Of a stretch of 27,598 bases of DNA, positions 21,537 to 27,598 are shown piece by piece. Every line of letters starts with the position of its first letter. Positions within the stretch are counted from its first letter, which is position 1. Origin of the DNA: a virus; IMG/VR virus record IMGVR_UViG_3300010368_000080, positions 1-27,598 of that record; one strand, given 5' to 3'. The position numbers were made by a program, and so were the translations under genes. The notes under the pieces are model-generated. The model was not told the DNA's origin. It searched no databases and was given only the letters and a program-made list of their open reading frames with translations.

Positions 21537-21993
21537 AGAACTACAAGATATACCAACCTTTACCAAACAATTCTGGAAGTTTGTTGGTGATGAATCAGCA
21601 GACCGAATACGAGTGCATACTACGAAAGGTGGTAAAGATGTCGAAGGAAGAAAGTTCCAGCCATATTCGACAAGTTACAAGGCAAGAAAGGCATCTGGTA
21701 AGTTTAAGAGACAATCATCTACATCAACAAAGGTTGATCTACAACTAACTGGTGATATGATGAGGAATCTACAAACCAGAGGATTTACAAAAGATAAAGT
21801 GGTAATTGGTTGGTCAGGTGCAAATGCACAAAAGATTGAATGGAATGCTGATATGGGTAGAACAGTAACAAGTAATGTAAGACCAGTACCTAAAGGTGTT
21901 GAAAGATTTATATTAAACGAGGTTGATAAGCATATCAATAAGAATGCTAGGGAGGCTACTAGAAAGCCAATCAACCTTAAAATAGGTAAATAG
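21529..21993 (+). CDS. Virion morphogenesis / head-completion protein
   Basis: The product is 154 aa. Motifs 'ADRIRVHTTKGGKDVEGRKFQPYSTSYKARKASGKFKRQSSTSTKVDLQLTGDMMRNLQ' and 'IGWSGANAQKIEWNADMGRTV...VPKGVERFILNEVDKHI' are like the Mu gpG / phage virion morphogenesis family, which include head-tail joining proteins. It starts by overlap with the minor head gene. Basic overall. Its exact role (neck or completion) cannot be seen. Confidence 0.7.
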   Translation: MAKELQDIPTFTKQFWKFVGDESADRIRVHTTKGGKDVEGRKFQPYSTSYKARKASGKFKRQSSTSTKVDLQLTGDMMRNLQTRGFTKDKVVIGWSGANAQKIEWNADMGRTVTSNVRPVPKGVERFILNEVDKHINKNAREATRKPINLKIGK

Positions 21994-22005
21994 GGAGGCT
22001 CGGAC

Positions 22006-22551
22006 ATGAGCAAAGAAACAGTACAAGATAGCGTACAAGAGGTGGCTACTGAAAGCCAGAATGAATCACCATCTAGCAATCAAGATAGTGATTTACTGCG
22101 AGAAGTAATGCAGAAGAAAGAACGATTGCAAAAAGCAGAATCTCGTGTTGCAGAACTTGAGAAAAAGTTGGAAGAGGATAGACAAGCACAATTAGCTGAA
22201 AATGAAGAGTGGAAAATGTTGTACGAAGAAACGAAAGCAAAATACGATTCTATCACTCCAGAACTTCAATCCTATAAGGATAGAGAGAATGCAGAGATCG
22301 AGAAGATGTTAGCTGATTTCTCTGATGAAGAGAAGGATGCTTTTAAAGGAATGAACTACGCTCAAGTGAAGGTAGTTCATAATAAATTAATTAATAAACA
22401 AACTAATGTTCCAAGTGTTGACAACTCAACTGCCTCTGGCTATCAAGGATACAATTCTTTGACTGAAGCCGCAAGAGATGTTGCGAGTGGTAAATTGGAC
22501 AAATCAAGTTATGCCAAAATCAAAGAAGCGTTTAGCTCTAGATTCAATTAA
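22006..22551 (+). CDS. Scaffold protein
   Basis: The product is 181 aa: a disordered acidic N-terminus (SVQEVATESQNESPSSNQDSD), a long coiled coil (about 30-120, LREVMQKKERLQKAESRVAELEKKLEEDRQAQLAENEEWKML), then a small C-terminal helical domain (LTEAARDVASGKLDKSSYAKIKEAFSSRFN) that could bind the capsid protein. Located just before the capsid gene with GGGAGG upstream of ATG. Typical scaffold layout. Confidence 0.78.
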   Translation: MSKETVQDSVQEVATESQNESPSSNQDSDLLREVMQKKERLQKAESRVAELEKKLEEDRQAQLAENEEWKMLYEETKAKYDSITPELQSYKDRENAEIEKMLADFSDEEKDAFKGMNYAQVKVVHNKLINKQTNVPSVDNSTASGYQGYNSLTEAARDVASGKLDKSSYAKIKEAFSSRFN

Positions 22552-22771
22552 TCACAATCCTACTACTGGGATGGATACTGGAAGTGTAGCATCTGCCATA
22601 TCGAAAGATGGTGAGCATATCTATGTTTCAAATGGTGAAGAAATACCATACGAAGATGGATTTAGGATTTGTGTTGGACAAGAGAAAGCACCTCTTTGCA
22701 AGGACTTGAGGAGTACGTTTACTCATATCTCGCAAGATAGATGGGATGCAATATTTGGGAAAAAAGGATAA
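22511..22771 (+). CDS. Small protein between scaffold and capsid genes
   Basis: The product is 86 aa from ATG 22511, overlapping the scaffold gene by 41 bp in another frame. It starts with a basic stretch (MPKSKKRLALDSINHN) and has an acidic middle (GEEIPYEDGFRICVGQEKAPLCKD). A later ATG at 22571 (MDTGSVAS) would give a 66-aa product without long overlap. Family unknown. A decoration or head-stabilising role is possible by position. Confidence 0.55.
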   Translation: MPKSKKRLALDSINHNPTTGMDTGSVASAISKDGEHIYVSNGEEIPYEDGFRICVGQEKAPLCKDLRSTFTHISQDRWDAIFGKKG

Positions 22772-22777
22772 TATAAA

Positions 22778-23635
22778 ATGGCCGCTGGAGATAGTGGGAA
22801 CTTTGCTGGTGGATTACTTGAAGTAATCGAATCCGAGGCATTAATTAAGTTCTCTGAAGCAAACGTAGCTGTACCATTGGTAACTCTAAAAGGAGAGCCA
22901 AAGGCAGATCAAATAACTTTCATTGCATACAATAGTGGAAGTAACACCTTAACAAGTGCAGATGTTGTAGCAACAGCAGAAGGTACTGTGACACCATCAA
23001 CCCAACTAGATACAGAAAAGAAAACTGCAACTCTTGATATGTATTCTGTGATGGTTCCAATTTATGATGAAGCAATGTTATCAAATGCTGATAATGTCGC
23101 ATCTAATGTTGGTGAACTAATTGGAAATGCACTAGCAAGTAAGGCAGATGAATTGATCACAAGTCAATTCGATAATTTCTCAAATGCTGTTGGTGCTAGT
23201 GATTCCGCCTTATCAGTAGATAACTTGTTTGATGCTCTTTCAAGCCTCAAGCAAAACTCTGCAATGGGGCAACCTCATGCAGTTCTCGATCCTAGACAAA
23301 TCTGGGGAACCTATGGTGTTCATAATGACCTAGTAACAGCCACTCAATTTGCTGGTGCTGGGATACAGGATGAAGGTGCAAGAAGTGGTTTTGTATCAAG
23401 AATCGCTGGTATAGACATACATTCATCACCAGAGTTTACAGTAGCATCTAATGCTGTAAAAGGTGGAGTCTTTGTATCTGGTGCATTAGGCATGGGATAT
23501 GCTGGAGACATGATGAGAGTAGAAGTATATCGTGAAGGTTCATTCTTACGAGATAACATCATCGGTTCTGGTTTCTGGGGAGTTACAGAAATCATTGATG
23601 GTTATGGTGTAGAGGTTCATACGAAAGTATCTTAA
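22778..23635 (+). CDS. Major capsid protein (HK97 fold)
   Basis: The product is 285 aa, with AAGGA ten bases before ATG. The order of segments (N-arm, 'ALIKFSEANVAVPLVTLKGEPKADQITFIAYNSGSN', a 'TAEGTVTPSTQLDTEKKTATLDMYSVMVPIYDEAM' E-loop/spine region, helix 'NVGELIGNALASKADELITSQF', and a final 'RVEVYREGSFLRDNIIGSGFWGVTEIIDGYGVEVHTK' P-loop/A-domain) is that of HK97-fold capsid proteins. Position after scaffold supports this. No protease gene is evident, so maturation may not involve cleavage. Confidence 0.88.
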   Translation: MAAGDSGNFAGGLLEVIESEALIKFSEANVAVPLVTLKGEPKADQITFIAYNSGSNTLTSADVVATAEGTVTPSTQLDTEKKTATLDMYSVMVPIYDEAMLSNADNVASNVGELIGNALASKADELITSQFDNFSNAVGASDSALSVDNLFDALSSLKQNSAMGQPHAVLDPRQIWGTYGVHNDLVTATQFAGAGIQDEGARSGFVSRIAGIDIHSSPEFTVASNAVKGGVFVSGALGMGYAGDMMRVEVYREGSFLRDNIIGSGFWGVTEIIDGYGVEVHTKVS

Positions 23636-23644
23636 TGATAATAG

Positions 23645-23668
23645 GGGAGGGAATTTCGGTTCCCTCCC
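23645..23668 (+). other. Strong mRNA hairpin after the capsid gene
   Basis: GGGAGGGAA (23645-23653) pairs with TTCCCTCCC (23660-23668), and the 6-base loop TTTCGG can form a UUCG-type tetraloop with a U-G closing pair. There is no T run after it, so it is more likely an mRNA stabiliser or partial attenuator that sets capsid mRNA above downstream genes than a full terminator. Confidence 0.7.
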
Positions 23669-23683
23669 TAACTCTGGAGAAAT

Positions 23684-26674
23684 ATGGCAGATTCAATAAA
23701 TAGCAAAGCAAAAGAATACTACGATAATGATGATACTGGTGGTAGTCTTAATAGCAATTTAAAAGATTTTTTAGTTCAACAGGGAGCAACCGGGAAATCC
23801 ATCAACACCTTATGGAGAGACTACGCTTATGGTGAAGGTGGTACGAGTTTAAATACTAGATTGAGAAATCTATGGGGAACGAGTGGATCATTAATGAAAC
23901 GATGGAAAGAGACACTTGGACTCACATGGGATGAGTTAAAAGCATTCTTTAATTTTAGAGATATAGAACCAGGTTTCCTATTAAATGGTAGTACATCCTT
24001 TGATGGTACTAATGATTATATTGATTGTGGTGATGTAGGTATCACAAGTTATCCAGTAACATTTTCATCGTGGTTTAAAACATCAAGTTCATCAAATCAA
24101 TCAGTATTAGGTATTTACAATAGTTTAAGCAGTTTAAATTTTATATCAGTTGGCATTAGTAGTGGTTCATTACAAGCAATTATTATTAAAGGTGGTAGTG
24201 CGGATACAACTACTTATGGTTCTGGATATGCAGATGGCGACTGGCATCATGTATCTGTTGTTTTTACATCTGCTACAGAAAGAAAAATATATGCAAATGG
24301 TTCTTTATTAGGCACAGATACAGATAGTGTTGATTTTCCAAGTTTAGGTGGTTCTCCTGTATTATCAATAGGTAGGCATGGAGACTCATCACCAGATACA
24401 TATTTTAATGGCTCGATAGCAAACGTAGGTATATGGAACAGGGAGTTATCCGCAAGTGAGGTAGAATCTATCTACTGGAGAGGTAGTCATTCAGAATTAA
24501 AAGGTACAGAACTAACCAACCTTGTATCTTGGTACGATTTACAAGGCGATGTATTAGATAAACAAGGCTCAAACGATGGAACGAATAATGGTGCTACATT
24601 AAACTCTGATTCTTACTCTGGAGAATCACCATTTAAACCTCGTATTCAAGATAAGGCGGCTACTAGTTCAACTGATCCAAGTAACTTTGGCGAGGTGTAC
24701 TCTGGAAGGGCATTGTCATTTGACGGTACAAATGATTATGTAACCTTATCAAAACCAGATTTTATGAATGGTGAATCTGCTTTTACAATGAGTGCTTGGG
24801 CATTGCATGATGATACTGGAAGTGATGTAATAATTACAACCGATGCAGAATTTTTTATGGGATATAATACTGGTAAACTTACTGCATCTTACAGAGAAAC
24901 AGATAGTACGAGAAATAGAAAAATTGCAACAGATGCTCTAAATAGTGGCGAATGGTATCATTTATGTGCTACTTGGGATAAGAGTGGTGATGGTGAAATA
25001 AAATTATATGTAAATGGTTATTATGTTGCACAATCTTATAATGATGGTGGAGCAAGTACAGCAAGTGTAATTAAAAATGGAACAAGTGCAAGAGTTGGTG
25101 CTTGGGTAACTGGTTCGCAAGAAATGGATGGTAAGTTGTCATCTATAAAAGTATTCAATACTGCTCTTACAGAATCTCAAGTACGAGAACTATACACCAA
25201 ACCAGAAACAGTATTACCTACTGGAGTATCTGCATCGAATCTAAAGTTAGACCTACCAATGCAAGAAGGTTCTGGCAGTTATATCTACGATGGTAGTGGC
25301 AACCAGAATCATGGAACCATATCTGGAGCAACTTGGACAACTGGTCAGGAATATGGCTACCAAGCAAGTTTGGTACGCTCTAACACTCCGATGATATTTG
25401 ATGGAAGTAATGATACAGTAAACATACCAGATAGTAGTCAATGGAATATGCCAAAAACAGTATCAATGTGGTTTAATTGCAGTTCTATTACTGCTAATGG
25501 TATTTCTAATTTTGAAAAAGATACTTTAATTGGTTATGACACAATCTATTGGGGTATTCAATTAGATAGCACTAATAATAAAATACAGTATTATTACTTT
25601 GATGGTGCTCAAAGATATTGGTCTACTGACTCATCAATAAGTCTAAATACATGGCATCATCTTGTAGTTGTATCTACGAGTTCTGGTTCAACTATATATT
25701 TAGATGGTTCAAGTATAGGAACAAATAGCCTTACATGGCTTAATAACAATGTTCCTTCTCCACAGCAATTAAGATTTGGTTCTTATGGTGCTACTACAAA
25801 TGTATATAGACCATTTAACGGACTGATTAACGATGTGGCTATCTGGGATGTTGCCATTGATGCCGATGCTGTGACTCAACTTTATAACTCTGGTGTGCCT
25901 TTACTACCTACATCTGATTCTGGTAACTACGATAATTCTGATAGCCTTGTAGGATACTGGCGTAATGATGGAAACACTACTTGGACTGATAGAAGTACAA
26001 ACTCAAACGATGGTACTGTATCTGGTTCACCAGTAACAATACTTATCCCAGAAGGAAGTACAGAAGGCAGAGATAATCAAGGCTACTACCTATCAGATAC
26101 AACTACGATTAGTAATGGCATACGATTATTTGGAAGTGAGTATATAGAAGTACAAGATTCGGAAATATTGAGTTTCGGAGACGGTACTGATGATAGACCA
26201 TTTAGTATTGAAGCATGGATTAAGATGGACGATGCAACAGATTTTAAAATTATAAACAAAGGAATATTTAATAGTACAGGCGAATGGTGGCTTGAGATAG
26301 ATAGTAACGATAAATTAGGTCTTTATTTATTAGATGAGAGTGTTGCAAGTACCTATGAATTAGCACTATACAATACAGCATTAACATCGTATGAAGGTCA
26401 ATGGATTCATATTAGTGCTACCTATGATGGCAGAGGTGGTTCATCAGCCAATGCTGGAGTAAAACTATACCTAAATGGAAGTTCAGTAACAACCACATTA
26501 AGCGGTGGTGGAACTTATGTAGCGATGGAAAATCTTGGTGCAGATGTCCATATAGGAAAATACGATTCAACTTATGCTAAAGGATTAATTGACGAGGTTC
26601 GCATCTACTCAAAAGAATTATCAGCAGATGAAGTATCAAAGAATTACACAAACGGATTAGGCAAACATTCATAG
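23684..26674 (+). CDS. Adhesin-like protein with four LamG-type lectin modules
   Basis: The product is 996 aa. Residues 1-95 are a helical anchor (with repeated 'SL.....L..LW/F' motifs: SLNSNLKDFLVQQGATGKSI, LRNLWGT, LMKRWKETLG). Four LamG/concanavalin-like modules follow at about 100-268, 340-510, 566-740 and 812-996. Each has an F-D/G-x-x-x-Y/V strand, a 'W(H/Y/I)H(V/L)' strand and 'YxNG', and ends with 'G.I..V.IWN..L....V..LY'. Short 'LVSWYDLQGDVLDKQGSNDG' type linkers precede most modules. They would bind glycans on the host. Positioned directly after the capsid gene, away from the tail operon, so a head fibre or capsid decoration is as likely as a tail fibre. Confidence 0.78.
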   Translation: MADSINSKAKEYYDNDDTGGSLNSNLKDFLVQQGATGKSINTLWRDYAYGEGGTSLNTRLRNLWGTSGSLMKRWKETLGLTWDELKAFFNFRDIEPGFLLNGSTSFDGTNDYIDCGDVGITSYPVTFSSWFKTSSSSNQSVLGIYNSLSSLNFISVGISSGSLQAIIIKGGSADTTTYGSGYADGDWHHVSVVFTSATERKIYANGSLLGTDTDSVDFPSLGGSPVLSIGRHGDSSPDTYFNGSIANVGIWNRELSASEVESIYWRGSHSELKGTELTNLVSWYDLQGDVLDKQGSNDGTNNGATLNSDSYSGESPFKPRIQDKAATSSTDPSNFGEVYSGRALSFDGTNDYVTLSKPDFMNGESAFTMSAWALHDDTGSDVIITTDAEFFMGYNTGKLTASYRETDSTRNRKIATDALNSGEWYHLCATWDKSGDGEIKLYVNGYYVAQSYNDGGASTASVIKNGTSARVGAWVTGSQEMDGKLSSIKVFNTALTESQVRELYTKPETVLPTGVSASNLKLDLPMQEGSGSYIYDGSGNQNHGTISGATWTTGQEYGYQASLVRSNTPMIFDGSNDTVNIPDSSQWNMPKTVSMWFNCSSITANGISNFEKDTLIGYDTIYWGIQLDSTNNKIQYYYFDGAQRYWSTDSSISLNTWHHLVVVSTSSGSTIYLDGSSIGTNSLTWLNNNVPSPQQLRFGSYGATTNVYRPFNGLINDVAIWDVAIDADAVTQLYNSGVPLLPTSDSGNYDNSDSLVGYWRNDGNTTWTDRSTNSNDGTVSGSPVTILIPEGSTEGRDNQGYYLSDTTTISNGIRLFGSEYIEVQDSEILSFGDGTDDRPFSIEAWIKMDDATDFKIINKGIFNSTGEWWLEIDSNDKLGLYLLDESVASTYELALYNTALTSYEGQWIHISATYDGRGGSSANAGVKLYLNGSSVTTTLSGGGTYVAMENLGADVHIGKYDSTYAKGLIDEVRIYSKELSADEVSKNYTNGLGKHS

Positions 26675-26682
26675 GAATCAAC

Positions 26683-27216
26683 ATGAAAGGAAATTATACA
26701 CATTATCTCATATTCGCTAACAGCGATACAAACAAAGCAAAACGAATCACAAGTAGATACGATTGGCAAACATTCACCTATCGTGAGGAGGAGCGTACAG
26801 GCACAAAAACTGTAGAGGTGGTGTTACCTGTCGAAGATGATTTAAAGAGCGATATACAGGCATTTATGGACACTCACAGCATTGATTACAACAGTAGTGA
26901 TACCAAAGCAGAGTTACTTGAAAAGATAGATGCTCATGTATTAGAAAATGGTATGCCAACAGAAGAAGTAAGTTACACTTACATGGAAGAGGTAGTAGAT
27001 ACCACAACTGACCATGAAGCAACTATACAAGATTTATTAGATAGACATCCTTTGTATTTCGCACCAAGAATATCACCAGATGATAGTGAAATATGTATCA
27101 AAGGAGATTGGACAATAACTGAACTGGATGCAATGCCAAATGATTTTAGAATTTATACAAATGAAGAATGCAAAGAGTACATCGCAACCACAGAAGCATG
27201 GCAAGATGAAGAATGA
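26683..27216 (+). CDS. Acidic protein with SAP-like helix pair
   Basis: The product is 177 aa. After an N-terminal beta part (YTHYLIFANSDTNKAKRITSRYDWQTFTYREEERTGTKTVEVVLPVED), residues about 52-88 (LKSDIQAFMDTHSIDYNSSDTKAELLEKIDAH) resemble the SAP/HeH helix-extension-helix motif seen in phage virion proteins. The rest is acidic (EEVVDTTTDHEATIQDLLDRHPLYF...). It lies right after the LamG gene, so a chaperone or base for that adhesin is plausible, but not shown. ATGA overlap with the lipoprotein gene. Confidence 0.6.
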   Translation: MKGNYTHYLIFANSDTNKAKRITSRYDWQTFTYREEERTGTKTVEVVLPVEDDLKSDIQAFMDTHSIDYNSSDTKAELLEKIDAHVLENGMPTEEVSYTYMEEVVDTTTDHEATIQDLLDRHPLYFAPRISPDDSEICIKGDWTITELDAMPNDFRIYTNEECKEYIATTEAWQDEE

Positions 27217-27446
27217 GAACATTAGTACGAGTTACAACTATTCTATTGCTTACCAGTTTTCTGGGATGCGGACAAGGGTGGAGCGTAGGCGGTGTTGTAC
27301 TCACTCCACAGGATACTGTTCAAAATACAGTATTTATAGAGATAATGGATGCTGATTCAAATATGCACTACTATCATGGAAAGATTTACACAAGATCAAA
27401 TTGGTGCTGGTTACATCATCAGTTTGAAGATTTAGCACATGAGTGA
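27213..27446 (+). CDS. Lipoprotein (candidate outer-membrane spanin)
   Basis: The product is 77 aa. A signal peptide with R2, R6, a hydrophobic stretch (VTTILLLTSFL) and a lipobox-like F-L-G-C19 predict cleavage and lipidation at C19, leaving about 59 residues with a beta-rich body (VGGVVLTPQDTVQNTVFIEIMDADSN) and aromatic residues. It starts by ATGA overlap and its end overlaps the membrane/coiled-coil gene at 27439. The pair fits an o-spanin/i-spanin arrangement in which the lipoprotein precedes; usual spanins have the lipoprotein second or nested, so this is tentative. Confidence 0.65.
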   Translation: MRTLVRVTTILLLTSFLGCGQGWSVGGVVLTPQDTVQNTVFIEIMDADSNMHYYHGKIYTRSNWCWLHHQFEDLAHE

Positions 27447-27598
27447 TGTCCAAACTGCGAGAAGTTATCGTGGTACTTTGGTTGATGACAATTATATTTT
27501 TAGCATCAATCTCCGTTGGATGGTGCAGTTATGTGTTCTTGTGGGTGGTCTTGTCTATGGGTACTATAATATTATGTCTAGACTTACAACCCTTGAAA
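27439..27598 (+). CDS. Membrane-anchored coiled-coil protein, N-terminal part of a junction-spanning gene
   Basis: ATG 27439 overlaps the lipoprotein stop (ATGAGTGA). The frame runs off the window end and is completed by bases after 123 at the start of the window, ending at 275. The 13 residues encoded before the repeat copy (MSDVQTARSYRGT) are missing from the frame seen at position 3, which otherwise appears to start at TTG. Description of the full protein is given with the part at 3-275. Confidence 0.85.
   Translation, partial: MSDVQTARSYRGTLVDDNYIFSINLRWMVQLCVLVGGLVYGYYNIMSRLTTLE
27476..27598. repeat. Direct terminal repeat, right copy
   Basis: Identical to bases 1-123; see the left copy. 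It lies inside the coding region of the junction-spanning membrane protein gene, which argues against a packaging site evolved at this place and for an arbitrary assembly break point. Confidence 0.97.

Noticed and set aside
21675-22079. Minus-strand open frame of 134 codons
   Set aside because: It lies opposite the well-supported morphogenesis gene and has no own ribosome site; other minus-strand frames are likewise shadows of coding genes.
1-27598. CRISPR array or transposable element
   Set aside because: No regularly spaced direct repeats, no transposase and no insertion-sequence ends were seen; in-gene similarity in the LamG protein reflects protein modules.
1-27598. Temperate lifestyle genes
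   Set aside because: No integrase, excisionase or CI-like repressor could be recognised; the AbrB-like and sigma-region-4-like proteins alone do not show lysogeny.

Overview
The window is the near-complete, circularly closing genome of an AT-rich tailed double-stranded DNA phage. Bases 1-123 are identical to 27476-27598, so the unique length is 27,475 bp. One gene is intact only when read across that junction (27439 to the end, then on to 275). Every credible gene lies on the + strand and most are coupled by ATGA or TAATG overlaps. Shine-Dalgarno-like sites are common and the one clear promoter is sigma70-like. A tape measure protein, frameshifting tail chaperones and no sheath gene point to a non-contractile (siphovirus-like) tail. 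A lipoprotein next to a membrane/coiled-coil protein and an M15 endolysin suggest a Gram-negative host. The style resembles phages recovered from marine viromes, but that and the host are inference. I see no integrase, repressor, DNA polymerase, helicase or primase, which suggests a lytic phage that borrows the host replisome.

Layout in circular order. (1) Early/replication unit, 10307-17141. It follows a terminator (10275-10304) and a TTGACA-N16-TATACT promoter. The predicted transcript begins at an interleaved (pseudoknot-type) inverted repeat. Small unknown genes follow, then an SSB-like protein, a NinG/HNH protein, a C5 cytosine methyltransferase, a replication initiator, a zinc-ribbon protein and a DEDDy exonuclease. 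A structured segment containing a possible 48-aa gene comes next, then more small genes, a sigma-region-4-like regulator and a PD-(D/E)XK nuclease. (2) Packaging/head unit. It starts after a 177-bp structured non-coding region (17142-17318) and runs through three small basic genes, terminase, portal, minor head protein, a morphogenesis protein, scaffold and major capsid protein. (3) Adhesion and lysis, 23684-1969. This holds a 996-aa protein with four LamG-like lectin modules directly after the capsid gene, then a lipoprotein, a membrane/coiled-coil protein, an MscS-like channel-domain protein, an XhlA-like protein, small basic proteins and the endolysin. (4) Connector and tail, 2180-10263. 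This holds the adaptor, tail terminator candidate, major tail protein, a tail chaperone pair with a -1 slippery site, tape measure, hub/baseplate protein and a distal tail protein, closed by the terminator.

The parts least explained by standard annotation are the pseudoknot-like leader at 10341-10438, the structured segment at 15357-15553, the leader at 17142-17318, the MscS-like gene in the lysis region and the cluster of cysteine-rich early proteins.
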